NCBI GenBank assembly: GCA_035276085.1
Contig: DATELY010000066.1
Span: 1-18,189, forward strand
Direction: 5' to 3'
DNA: 18,189 bases
DNA from: DATELY01 sp035276085
GTDB lineage: Bacteria; Pseudomonadota; Gammaproteobacteria; Steroidobacterales; Steroidobacteraceae
A program made the translations under genes and the position numbers. This document shows, in pieces, positions 1 to 7,231 of the stretch (within the stretch, counting starts at the first letter, position 1; the number at the start of each line of letters is the position of its first letter). The notes under the pieces are model-generated. The model was not told the DNA's origin. It was given only the letters and a program-made list of their open reading frames with translations, and made no database searches.

Positions 1-34
1 CGGTAATGCGTGAACGTCAATTCGGCGAGAGGAA

Positions 35-105
35 ATGGCGAAACGGCGTAATGGCGTCAGAAATCACGCGCTTGACGCCATCTCGCCATGACGCCCTCAC
101 GCCAT
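35..105. repeat. Inverted pair of 8-bp tandem repeat arrays
   Basis: Three consecutive 8-bp units of the form ATGGCGNN (second unit ACGGCGTA) occupy 35-58. After a 15-bp spacer, four consecutive units of the reverse-complement form NNCGCCAT (third unit GACGCCCT) occupy 74-105. The innermost units extend to perfect 9-bp arms, ATGGCGTCA at 51-59 and TGACGCCAT at 73-81, so the region can fold into a hairpin. A further related motif, CACGCCAC, overlaps the stop of the adjacent minus-strand gene. The array lies just past the 3' end of that gene and might end or stabilise its transcript, but there is no T-run typical of an intrinsic terminator. The repeats are seen directly; any function is inference. 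Confidence 0.8.
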
Positions 106-145
106 TGCGGGCTGACGAACGTACGCGAATTTCTAACTCACGCCA

Positions 146-1078
146 CTAGGCCAGGGCCCGCGCCAGCTGTCCCATCAGCTCAATCGCCTTCAAATCGCTG
201 CGATCGAAGTGATTGCAATACACGCGACTCACGCCAGCACGTTCGAACTCGCGCAACTTGGCGGCGACCTCATCCACCGAGCCGACGAGCTGGCCCAGGT
301 TTGCCCCCAGCGAGTCGCGTGAGTTCGGCATGGCATCGAGCGCGCGACGGTAACTGGCTTCCCCCTCGGCATGGGTTTCGCCCAAACCAACGATGGTCAT
401 GATCGAGAGCTCGAGAGAGGCAGGATCGCGTTGCCCCCGACTGCACGCCTCGTCGAGCACCTTGCGTCGCACACGACACGCTTCTGCGGACGTCGCGAGC
501 GTGTTGTATTCACTGGCGTACCTCACCGCGAGCTCGACGGCACGCGGCTTCCCTAGACCGCCCAGAATGATCGGCGGGTGCGGTGTCTGTACGGGTTTGG
601 GCAAGGCGCGTTGACTGCGCAGCGAGTAATGCGTGCCGGCGTGGTCGAACGGTTCTCCCGACCACGACCGCACGACGATCTCCAGATGCTCTGCGAGCAG
701 GTCGTAACGCGAGCGCAGATCCGGAAAGTCGAAGCCGTTCTGTTCATGCTCCTGTTGATTCCATCCCGAACCCATGCCGACATCGATTCGCCCGCTGGAG
801 ATGTGATCGGCGCTGACGACCATGCGCGCGAACACACTCGGATGACGGAAGGTCACAGGTGAGACGAGGGTGCCGAGACGAATCCGCTGCGTGAGCGCTG
901 CCAGCCCGGTCACCGTGCTCCAGGCATCGAGTGCTGCGCCGGGTGCTGCGTGGAAAGAGCTGTAATGGTCGGAGCGGAAGAAACCATCCAAGCCGGCGGC
1001 CTCCGCGGCGCGTGCCAAGGTGAGCCATTCCTGCCACTCGACGGATTCCTGCCCCTCGATCATCAGACAGATGCGCAT
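146..1078 (-). CDS. Luciferase-like (LLM class) flavin/F420-dependent oxidoreductase
   Basis: A 310-residue protein of the luciferase-like monooxygenase family, cytosolic TIM-barrel enzymes using FMN or coenzyme F420. Seen: the N-terminal strand MRICLMIEGQ; RSDHY at 35-39; the beta-strand block RIRLGTLVSPVTFRHP at 65-80; DVGMGSGWNQQEH at 99-111; and IILGG at 170-174 before the C-terminal half. This arrangement recalls the subgroup named as F420-dependent LLM oxidoreductases (TIGR03560-like). Substrate and cofactor cannot be read from the sequence, and the family name does not prove F420 use. The start is supported by GAGAGG about 5 nt upstream of the ATG. The gene is transcribed away from the 1235 gene, and the repeat arrays at 35-105 follow its stop. 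Length is normal for the family. Family assignment is firm; specific function is unknown. Confidence 0.88.
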   Translation of the reverse strand: MRICLMIEGQESVEWQEWLTLARAAEAAGLDGFFRSDHYSSFHAAPGAALDAWSTVTGLAALTQRIRLGTLVSPVTFRHPSVFARMVVSADHISSGRIDVGMGSGWNQQEHEQNGFDFPDLRSRYDLLAEHLEIVVRSWSGEPFDHAGTHYSLRSQRALPKPVQTPHPPIILGGLGKPRAVELAVRYASEYNTLATSAEACRVRRKVLDEACSRGQRDPASLELSIMTIVGLGETHAEGEASYRRALDAMPNSRDSLGANLGQLVGSVDEVAAKLREFERAGVSRVYCNHFDRSDLKAIELMGQLARALA

Positions 1079-1190
1079 GAGATACCTCTCAAGACGAAGT
1101 TGATGGATGCAGTCAGCTACTTCCGACAGCGGATCTGGGCTCGTGTGGCACTGCTCGCGATCGATCCGCGGCGTATGCTACGAAGCATTG

Positions 1191-1218
1191 CCCCCGCCCC
1201 GCTTCGCAGGGGAGGGGG
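1191..1218. repeat. Single REP-like GC-rich hairpin
   Basis: Imperfect palindrome: CCCCC (1191-1195) pairs with GGGGG (1214-1218) and CCCC (1197-1200) with GGGG (1209-1212), around a loop containing GCTTCGCA. The CCCCGCTTCGC...GGGGAGGG pattern matches the arms of the two larger elements at 4262-4421 and 14251-14390, so this is a solitary copy of the same REP family. It lies between two divergent genes, ending 16 nt before the ATG of the plus-strand gene. Confidence 0.75.
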
Positions 1219-1234
1219 CTGAACAGAGGCGTCA

Positions 1235-1717
1235 ATGAGCAATGATCCTGCAGAGAGATTGAAGTCTCTCGGGAGCCAGCTGCGCAAGCTGCATCGTCTC
1301 GTGCTCGAGACGGAAAAACAGTTCCATCCGCCGATGGGGCAACTGGAGCTGCTGGATCGATTGCTCAAAGATCCCGCTTGGGCCTGGCTGCGTCCCTTGT
1401 CGGCGCTGGCGGCGGATGTCGAGCACATCGCAGCAGCCAAGCCGGCGCCAACGGCATTCGATATGGCCATCGCCGCTGCACAGATACGCGACCTGCTCGT
1501 GGGCGAGGGCACCGAAGAAAACAAGAACTTCGCCGAGCGCTATGTTCCGCTGATTCAAGCCAGTGCGGAGCTCGCAAGCGTGCATGGCGAGCTGAGACAG
1601 CGCTTGAAAGATGCACCGGCGGAATCATCCGACGAAGCGGAGCGGCTGCATCTGCGGCATCAGTGGGGCATGCGTTGCAAGCACGAGTCCAGCGACACAT
1701 CTCGTCGGCGACACTAG
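1235..1717 (+). CDS. Uncharacterised 160-residue helical protein
   Basis: No named function is recognised. The protein is short, predicted mainly helical and charged, with no signal peptide or membrane segment, so it is probably cytosolic. The block running from LHRLVLETEK through LLKDPAWAWLRPLSALAADV (about residues 19-62) resembles a motif I recall from widespread proteobacterial hypothetical proteins, in which a DPxxAWLRPLS core is conserved. That recollection supports a real gene but gives no role. The start ATG has AGAGG at 1225-1229, 5 nt upstream. The C-terminal tail after about residue 130 is polar and ends in RRRH. The REP-like hairpin at 1191-1218 sits immediately upstream and may affect its expression. 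The 238 bp between this gene and the amidase hold no feature I can support. Confidence 0.7.
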   Translation: MSNDPAERLKSLGSQLRKLHRLVLETEKQFHPPMGQLELLDRLLKDPAWAWLRPLSALAADVEHIAAAKPAPTAFDMAIAAAQIRDLLVGEGTEENKNFAERYVPLIQASAELASVHGELRQRLKDAPAESSDEAERLHLRHQWGMRCKHESSDTSRRRH

Positions 1718-1955
1718 CAGCGTGTAACGGCTGATTCGATACCGAGGCTTGCGCGTGCTGGCTTGCTGGACGGCTGGCCGGAAGCCGTGGCAGAACCTTC
1801 TGGCCAACAACCCAGCTCGCGAGCCGGCCGCTCACCCTAGGGTATATCGCGTCGATTGCGTCCTTAACGATCGTGGCTCAACCGAAGCAGCGCCGCGATC
1901 CGACACCTGCCCAGTGTTCCAAGATTTCGCGCCGCGTTCACTGGGGAGGAAACCG

Positions 1956-4244
1956 ATGTCGATGCGAACGGCGATTCGTGGACTGATGGTGTCGGCGGCA
2001 GTATTTGGCGCGTCTGCGGCGCAAGCGGAGTTCCATCTGCAGGAGGCCACGATCGATGGCATCCATGAGGCGATCCGTTCAGGCGAGGTCACGTGCAAGC
2101 AGATCGTCCAGGGGTACATCGCGCGCGCTCAGGCTTATAACGGCACGTGCGCCAAGCTCGTGACGGCCGATGGCGCCAAGGTGTCCAAAGTGCCGGGCAC
2201 GATTCGAGCCGGCGCGCCGCTGACATTTCCCACCGACACCCTTGCGATCGCCCGGCTCGTTCCAGACTTCGACAAGTACAAAGGGTTGAAGCCCGACTTC
2301 GGCCGCATGGAACCGACGGCGTCCAATGCAGCCGTGTATCAGCAATACGGCATGGTCGCCGGCGTGGCGAACGTCGGCCAGGTGAATGCGCTGGAAACGT
2401 TGAACATCCGCGGCGAGCGCTCGGTCACGTGTCGCGGCAAGTTCGACACGGCTCCTGCCAAGGGTGCGCTACCGAAAGGGGCGCCCGCGGGCTGCGAGGA
2501 ATTCCGCAAGCAGCCGGATGTGCTCGAGTACGCGGCGATGCTGGACAAGAAGTACGGCAAGAACCCCGATCTCGACGCGATGCCGCTGTACTGCGTGCCG
2601 ATGTCGTTCAAGGGCATCTACGATGCGATGGATATGCGTACCACGGGCGGTGCCGACGTGAATTACGCGATGGATGCGCCACCGAAGGATTCCACGCTGG
2701 TGAGCCGCTTGCGCGGCGCGGGCGCGCTCATCTACGCGATGGCGCATGAGTCCGAATACAACGCCGGCAGCGGGGATCCGGGTGGTGCGGCGAAAGTCGA
2801 GCGACCGTATATCGGTGCGGGCGGTTCGCGCGAATCGTGGGGCGGGATGACCTGCAATCCCTACGATACCGAGCGCGTGACGAGCGGTTCGAGCGGCGGC
2901 TCGGCGGTGTCGGTCGCGGCCAATCTGGTCGTGTGCTCGATCTGCGAAACGACCGGCGGCTCGTGCCGCGGGCCAGCGAACTACAACAACGTCGTGAACA
3001 TCGTGCCGACGAAGGGCATGATCTCGTTCGCGGGCAGCATCGGTGCGAATCCGTATCAGGATCGCCCCGGCATTCAATGCCGTACGGTGAAGGATGCGAC
3101 GAAAGTGCTGGATGCCTTCCGGGATACGAAGAGTGGCAAGTACTTCGATGCGCGCGATCCCTACACGGCGCTGCCGCGCGTCATTGCCTCGAGAACGCCG
3201 TACGTGGATGCGCTCAGTGAGGCTGGCAAGGAGAAGCCGTTGGCTGGCATCCGCATCGGCGTGATTCGCGAGTTGATGGTGAAGGAACATCCAAGCGATG
3301 CGGCCGTGAGCGACGGCATCAACCGCCAGCTGCAAGTGCTGAAAGACCTCGGTGCCGAGCTGGTCGAGACCGTCGATCCAAACTATCCCGACGATCCGTC
3401 CATCGCCAACGTGGCCTTCGGCTTCAACGAAGCATTCGCCGAGCTGCTGCCGTTCCACATGCCCGAGATCTTCTCGTGGAAAAAAGAGGGCAAGCCGGAA
3501 TTCGAAGTGCCAGGTTGGGATGTGACCAGCAAGAAGTACCTCGTCAATCTCGCCGCGCATAAAGCGCCGTTGCCCGCGAGCATGAACTTCCGTCGCGTCT
3601 TTGCGAATCCGCCGACCGATCCGGACGCGATCACGGGCTACACGTTCGCATATCAGCTCGGCGAGTACCTGGCGAAGCGCGGTGACACGCGGGTGTACGA
3701 CTGGCAGACGCTGAACGCCAACGCGAAATACTTCAATGAGGTGCGCCGCGTCGCGATGCAGAACTGGGAGAACAAGGAGATCGACATCCGCACGAACGCG
3801 ATCGCCTACACGATGAAGCGTCGCGACACGCTGCGCATGGCCATGATGAAAGTGCTGGAGCAGAACGACATCGACGTGTTCGTGAATCCCGTGAACCTGA
3901 CGCTGCAAGGCAAGATCGGCGGTGCAACCGTCGGTGGACCGGGCGGCGGCGGCGGTGGCTTCGGTTACGGTGCGATGCTCGGCATTCCAGAAGTGTTCGT
4001 ACCCGCCGGTTTCGCAGCTGAGATCTACGAGCCGAAATTCGCATTGAGCGCAGATGGGACGAAGTACGACGGCGTGGAAGCAACCGAGCCGACGAAGCTC
4101 GCAAGCCCGCTGCCGTACAACATCGCGTTCTGGGCCGGCCCGGGCGAGGAACCGACACTGTTGAAAGTGGGCGCCGCGTACGAAGCAGCGACTCATCACC
4201 GCAAGGCGCCGTCCGCGTTCGGGCCGGTGAAGGGCGAGCTGTAA
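1956..4244 (+). CDS. Exported amidase-signature family amidase, unusually long
   Basis: A 762-residue hydrolase of the amidase signature family, which cleaves amide bonds with a Ser-cisSer-Lys triad. Seen: Lys219 in PMSFKG, cis-Ser312 in TSGSSGGSA, and nucleophile Ser336 in ETTGGSCRGPA. The 24-residue spacing between the two serines matches the family. The N-terminus from MSMRTAIRGLM is a signal peptide with likely cleavage after AAQA (residue 24), and about ten cysteines in the mature part fit an exported enzyme. The start at 1956 is preferred over in-frame 1749 because GGGGAGGA lies just upstream and the signal peptide begins there. Family members are usually about 450-600 residues. The extra length lies partly before the lysine motif (about 65-210) and in a later segment with a glycine-rich loop at 660-672. 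Substrate is unknown; peptide or acyl amides are possible. An S9 peptidase follows on the same strand beyond a REP doublet. Confidence 0.9.
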   Translation: MSMRTAIRGLMVSAAVFGASAAQAEFHLQEATIDGIHEAIRSGEVTCKQIVQGYIARAQAYNGTCAKLVTADGAKVSKVPGTIRAGAPLTFPTDTLAIARLVPDFDKYKGLKPDFGRMEPTASNAAVYQQYGMVAGVANVGQVNALETLNIRGERSVTCRGKFDTAPAKGALPKGAPAGCEEFRKQPDVLEYAAMLDKKYGKNPDLDAMPLYCVPMSFKGIYDAMDMRTTGGADVNYAMDAPPKDSTLVSRLRGAGALIYAMAHESEYNAGSGDPGGAAKVERPYIGAGGSRESWGGMTCNPYDTERVTSGSSGGSAVSVAANLVVCSICETTGGSCRGPANYNNVVNIVPTKGMISFAGSIGANPYQDRPGIQCRTVKDATKVLDAFRDTKSGKYFDARDPYTALPRVIASRTPYVDALSEAGKEKPLAGIRIGVIRELMVKEHPSDAAVSDGINRQLQVLKDLGAELVETVDPNYPDDPSIANVAFGFNEAFAELLPFHMPEIFSWKKEGKPEFEVPGWDVTSKKYLVNLAAHKAPLPASMNFRRVFANPPTDPDAITGYTFAYQLGEYLAKRGDTRVYDWQTLNANAKYFNEVRRVAMQNWENKEIDIRTNAIAYTMKRRDTLRMAMMKVLEQNDIDVFVNPVNLTLQGKIGGATVGGPGGGGGGFGYGAMLGIPEVFVPAGFAAEIYEPKFALSADGTKYDGVEATEPTKLASPLPYNIAFWAGPGEEPTLLKVGAAYEAATHHRKAPSAFGPVKGEL

Positions 4245-4261
4245 GAATCCTCCGCTCAGGT

Positions 4262-4421
4262 CCCCTCCCTTGCGAAGCGGGGGAGGGCTAGGGTGGGGGC
4301 GCGTCAGTCGTTGCAGTCGTCAAGATTAAAGACCCCATCCTGTCCTTCTGATGTGCAGGGACGCACGAATGGCGCGGGCGCATGGATGCGCAGGAGCGGC
4401 CCCCGCTCCGCAAGGGAAGGG
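4262..4421. repeat. REP-doublet (REPIN-like) element, copy 1
   Basis: Left arm 4263-4287 is a strong hairpin: CCCTCCCTTGC pairs with GCGGGGGAGGG (two G-T pairs) around the loop GAA. It is followed by CTAGGGTGGGGGCG, a spacer, and a core at 4333-4376. The right arm at 4395-4421 is the inverted form of the left arm (GCTCCGCAAGGGAAGGG). The element therefore has terminal inverted repeats. The 44-bp core is identical, in reverse complement, to 14277-14320, and the order of arms and core is the same in both copies. Relative to copy 2, this copy carries 18 extra bases at 4377-4394, which contain GCGCAT-GG-ATGCGC. It begins 18 bp after the amidase stop, and its first hairpin could protect or end that transcript, but no T-run follows. 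No coding content. Confidence 0.85.
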
Positions 4422-4533
4422 ACGCGCACTCGGGCTTCACGTCTCCGCGCTTGCGAATTTCTCATGCGCCGCCGGAGAACCTGCTGCAGCGGTTGCGCGA
4501 GCAGTCTGGTACAAGTGCGATCACCCCGCAGCC

Positions 4534-4563
4534 TTGCTGCTCGTGGGAGCGCCTGCCTACACT
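4534..4563 (+). promoter_or_regulatory. Possible sigma-70 promoter of the S9 peptidase gene
   Basis: TTGCTG at 4534-4539 and TACACT at 4558-4563 are separated by 18 bp and lie 34 bp upstream of the peptidase ATG. The -35 match is weak (3 of 6) and the -10 moderate (4 of 6). It is the best pair I see between the repeat element and the gene, but in GC-rich DNA such matches are often chance. Confidence 0.25.
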
Positions 4564-4596
4564 CCTGGCAGGTGTCGCTCTCACAAGGAATCTTCG

Positions 4597-6561
4597 ATGC
4601 GGTTTCGAATCGGGCTCGCAGTGGTTGTCAGTGTGTTTGCTGTATCGGCTCGAGCGCAGACAGAAGGTTCCGCTCAGACAGTGGAGAAACCGGCCGCACT
4701 CGTTGCAGACGGCATACCTGCGGTGCCGAAGTCGCTCGCCGCCGGCACGCGTCCGTACATGGAATTTCGCACAGCCGCGTTCCAGAGCTGGAATCCCAGC
4801 GATCGTTCCATGTTGATCACCACGCGTTTCGGCAACACGGCTCAGGTCCATCAGGTGAAAGCACCGGGTGGGGCGCGCACGCAGTTGAGCTTCGAGGAGG
4901 ACCGTGTTGCCTCCGCTTCGTGGGCACCGACGAAAGCCGACGTCATGGTCGTGCAGAAAGATGTTGGCGGCGATGAGTTCTTCCAGCTCTACACATTGAA
5001 GGAGGGACGACTCACCTTGTTGACCGACGGCAAGAGCCGCAACGAGTTCGGCGCGTGGGCCGACGATGGTTCAGTGATCGGCTACAGCTCGACGCGTCGC
5101 AACGGCATGGACACCGATCTGTACGTGATGGATCCGCGCGATCCGAAGACGGATCGCCGTGTCGCGGACGTGAAGGGCGGCGGCTGGTCCATCAACTCCT
5201 TTGCGCCGGATCGCTCGCAGGCGGCGGTGCTCGAGTACATCTCGATCACGAAATCCAATCTGCATCTGCTGAATCTGGCGTCCGGTACGCTGACACCCGT
5301 CGGCGATCACAACAAGGCTGTTTCCTATGGAGACGCGAAGTTCGCACCGGATGGTGCGTTGTGGGTGACATCGGATGAGTCTTCCGAATTCCAGCGGTTG
5401 GGTACCATCGACCTCACCACAGGCAGGTTCACGGCGAGGGCGCCGGAAGCGAAGTGGGACGTGGAAGCCTTCGATATCGCGCAGGACGGCTCCTTCATCG
5501 CGTATGTCGTGAACGCAGCCGGTGCTGCGCGGCTCAAGGTGCTCGATACGAAGTCAGGCACGGCACGCGTCGTCGACGCGTTGCCCGCCGGTCAGATCGG
5601 CGAAGTCTTCATCGCACCGTGGGGCGACATCGGCTTGTCGTTCACCTCGGCGAAGAGCGCCCAGGATGCCTATTCGGTCGATCCGCGCACGCTGGCCGTG
5701 ACGCGGTGGACGACGAGCGAGACGGGTGGTCTCGATGTGACGAAGAACGTCGAGCCGACGCTGATCGAGGTGAAGAGCTTCGATGGCAAGACGATCTCAG
5801 GATTTCTGTATCGGCCCGATCCTGTCCGGTTTCCCGGCAAGCGGCCGCTGATCGTCAACATCCACGGTGGTCCGGAAGCGCAAGCGCGTCCGCTGTTCCT
5901 CGGCCGCAACAATTACCTGATCAACGAGCTTGGCATCGCGCTGTTCTTTCCGAACGTGCGCGGCTCGTTCGGCTACGGCAAGACTTTCGTCAGTCTCGAC
6001 AACGGGCCGTTCCAGCGCGAGGACTCCGTGAAGGACATCGGCGCGTTCATCGAGCGGCTGTCGCAGGATGCCGCGCTCGACCCTGCGCGTTTCGCCGTCA
6101 CCGGTGGCAGTTACGGCGGCTACATGTGTTATGCCTCGGCGATTCGCTACGGCGCGCAGCTGAAGGCAGCCAACTGCGTCGTCGCCATCTCGAATTTCGT
6201 CACGTTCCTCGAGAACACACAAAGCTATCGCCGCGATCTACGCCGCGTCGAATACGGCGACGAGCGCGATGCGAAACAGCGAGCCAAGTTGACTGCCATC
6301 TCGCCGCTCACCTCTGTGCAGAAGCTCTCGATCCCGTTGATGGTCGTCACGGGCGGCAACGATCCACGTGTGCCAGCGTCCGAAGCCGAGCAGATGGTGA
6401 AAGCCGTGCGCAATAGAGGTGGCCTTGCGTGGCACTTGCTGGGCCAGGACGAGGGCCACGGCTTTGCCAAGAAGGCGAATCAGGATTATCAGTTCTGGAC
6501 GAGCCTGATGTTCTGGCAGCAGACGTTGCTGAATGACGGAGACAACAGGCAGAAGCACTGA
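4597..6561 (+). CDS. Exported S9 family (prolyl oligopeptidase-like) peptidase
   Basis: A 654-residue serine peptidase of family S9, which removes short N-terminal units or cleaves oligopeptides. The first 20 residues (MRFRIGLAVVVSVFAVSARA) form a signal peptide with cleavage likely before QTEG. Residues from about 55 to 380 carry repeated beta-propeller-like blades (for example APTKADV, DDGSVIGYSS and PDRSQAAVLEY). The C-terminal alpha/beta hydrolase domain (about 390-645) holds the triad: Ser505 in GGSYGGYM, Asp589 in GGNDPRVP and His621 in EGHGF. NIHGGPEAQ at 421-429 is the oxyanion-side motif. The start at 4597 is chosen over upstream in-frame 4351 because it has AAGGAA at 4585-4590 and begins the signal peptide; the upstream extension would read through the repeat element. 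It probably acts in the periplasm or outside the cell. Only 18 bp separate its stop from the convergent vapC. Confidence 0.93.
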   Translation: MRFRIGLAVVVSVFAVSARAQTEGSAQTVEKPAALVADGIPAVPKSLAAGTRPYMEFRTAAFQSWNPSDRSMLITTRFGNTAQVHQVKAPGGARTQLSFEEDRVASASWAPTKADVMVVQKDVGGDEFFQLYTLKEGRLTLLTDGKSRNEFGAWADDGSVIGYSSTRRNGMDTDLYVMDPRDPKTDRRVADVKGGGWSINSFAPDRSQAAVLEYISITKSNLHLLNLASGTLTPVGDHNKAVSYGDAKFAPDGALWVTSDESSEFQRLGTIDLTTGRFTARAPEAKWDVEAFDIAQDGSFIAYVVNAAGAARLKVLDTKSGTARVVDALPAGQIGEVFIAPWGDIGLSFTSAKSAQDAYSVDPRTLAVTRWTTSETGGLDVTKNVEPTLIEVKSFDGKTISGFLYRPDPVRFPGKRPLIVNIHGGPEAQARPLFLGRNNYLINELGIALFFPNVRGSFGYGKTFVSLDNGPFQREDSVKDIGAFIERLSQDAALDPARFAVTGGSYGGYMCYASAIRYGAQLKAANCVVAISNFVTFLENTQSYRRDLRRVEYGDERDAKQRAKLTAISPLTSVQKLSIPLMVVTGGNDPRVPASEAEQMVKAVRNRGGLAWHLLGQDEGHGFAKKANQDYQFWTSLMFWQQTLLNDGDNRQKH

Positions 6562-6579
6562 GTGAGCATGGGCGGGTCT

Positions 6580-6984
6580 TCAAGCCGTCCACACTCGAAG
6601 TGAGCAATGCTTCGCGATGTGCTGAAAATCCATATCCGTGGTCAGCATGACCAGTTCGTGGCGAACACAGAGCTGGCTCAGGAGTGCATCGATAGTGCCG
6701 GCCTGTACGCCGCGCCTGCGGCAGAGTGAGTGTAAGGTCGCTGCGCCGATGTGATCTTCACGATCCGGCACCAGCAGCGGAAGCGCTGAAAACCGATCTA
6801 CGATCTGGGTGCGGGCTTTCGGACCGGAAAACCCCTGTAACAACTCCTGTAGCACCACGCCGGTCGTCACTACGCGCTCGCCCGTGGTAAGGGCTCGCTC
6901 GAGAGCAACAACTTGCGCGACGTCGACGGGGCGGTCGCGCCGCAATAGAAGTGACCAAACACTCGTATCAACGAACAGAGTCAA
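6580..6984 (-). CDS. vapC: VapC-type PIN-domain ribonuclease toxin
   Basis: A 134-residue PIN-domain protein, the toxin half of a type II toxin-antitoxin pair. VapC toxins are Mg2+-dependent RNases that usually cut tRNA or rRNA. The acidic active-site residues are present: Asp6 in FVDTSVW, Glu47 in LQELLQG, Asp99 in AGTIDALL and Asp117 in TTDMDF, so the toxin looks catalytically intact. Length is typical. Its ATG overlaps the antitoxin stop by 4 bp (ATGA), indicating translational coupling in one operon. The specific RNA target cannot be read from sequence. Confidence 0.92.
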   Translation of the reverse strand: MTLFVDTSVWSLLLRRDRPVDVAQVVALERALTTGERVVTTGVVLQELLQGFSGPKARTQIVDRFSALPLLVPDREDHIGAATLHSLCRRRGVQAGTIDALLSQLCVRHELVMLTTDMDFQHIAKHCSLRVWTA

Positions 6985-7181
6985 CTCCGCTTCCTTTCCT
7001 TCTTGTAGTCATAGTCTGCATTCCATTCGAGTTTGCCGGCCAGGTCCAGCAACGACTTCTGTCGTCTACGTGCGATGAACTCCTGCAGGGCTTTCGTGAC
7101 GGCGGCCGCCTTCGTGCGCTCGCCGCTCACTTTCAACGCCTGTTCGATCAGGTCAGGGTCGATCGAGAGATTGGTAGCCAT
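6981..7181 (-). CDS. vapB: VapB-type antitoxin
   Basis: A 66-residue antitoxin directly upstream of and overlapping vapC. The N-terminal part (NLSIDPDLIEQALKVSGERT, then KAAAVTKALQEFIARRR) fits a ribbon-helix-helix DNA-binding fold as in the VapB family (DUF2191-like). The C-terminal part, about 43-66, contains the LLDLAGKLEWNADYDY stretch expected to bind and block the toxin. VapB proteins normally repress their own operon together with VapC. An AGGAGA ribosome site lies 7 nt upstream of the ATG, inside a short palindrome. Confidence 0.9.
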   Translation of the reverse strand: MATNLSIDPDLIEQALKVSGERTKAAAVTKALQEFIARRRQKSLLDLAGKLEWNADYDYKKERKRS

Positions 7182-7201
7182 ATGTGTGTCTCCTCACACA
7201 T
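7182..7201 (-). promoter_or_regulatory. Palindrome enclosing the vapB ribosome-binding site
   Basis: Perfect 7-bp arms ATGTGTG (7182-7188) and CACACAT (7195-7201) flank TCTCCT, which on the minus strand is the AGGAGA ribosome site of vapB. The palindrome lies between the predicted -10 box and the start codon. It could be an operator for the VapBC complex or, as RNA, a hairpin holding the ribosome site in its loop. The repeat is seen; the role is inferred. Confidence 0.6.
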
Positions 7202-7202
7202 G

Positions 7203-7231
7203 ATGATACACAACGCGAGTGCACGCTACAA
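7203..7231 (-). promoter_or_regulatory. Predicted vapBC promoter
   Basis: On the minus strand TTGTAG (7226-7231) and TATCAT (7203-7208, 5 of 6 to consensus) are separated by exactly 17 bp and sit just before vapB. The -35 box overlaps the stop codon of the upstream hydrolase gene, so the pair can be transcribed independently of that gene. Confidence 0.5.

Noticed and set aside
35..105. Possible CRISPR array
   Set aside because: Units are 8 bp, contiguous and inverted about a centre, with no spacers of 25-40 bp and no cas genes nearby.
1820..1848. Promoter with TATATC as -10 upstream of the amidase
   Set aside because: TATATC at 1843-1848 is a reasonable -10, but the correctly spaced -35 position reads CGAGCC, with no resemblance to consensus.
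1749..1955. N-terminal extension of the amidase frame
   Set aside because: The extension has no homology-like character, and the 1956 ATG has a strong ribosome site and starts a clear signal peptide.
2469..4199. Open frame of 576 codons antisense to the amidase gene
   Set aside because: High-GC coding DNA often leaves long open antisense frames. Its translation is rich in Arg, His and Val with no recognisable motif, and the plus strand has a full catalytic triad and signal peptide.
4263..4287. Intrinsic terminator of the amidase gene
   Set aside because: The stem is strong but no T-run follows; the sequence continues GC-rich as part of the repeat element.
4351..4596. N-terminal extension of the S9 peptidase frame
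   Set aside because: It reads through the repeat element core and would bury the signal peptide.
6562..6579. Terminator between the convergent peptidase and vapC genes
   Set aside because: Only 18 bp are available and no hairpin with a T-run is visible on either strand.
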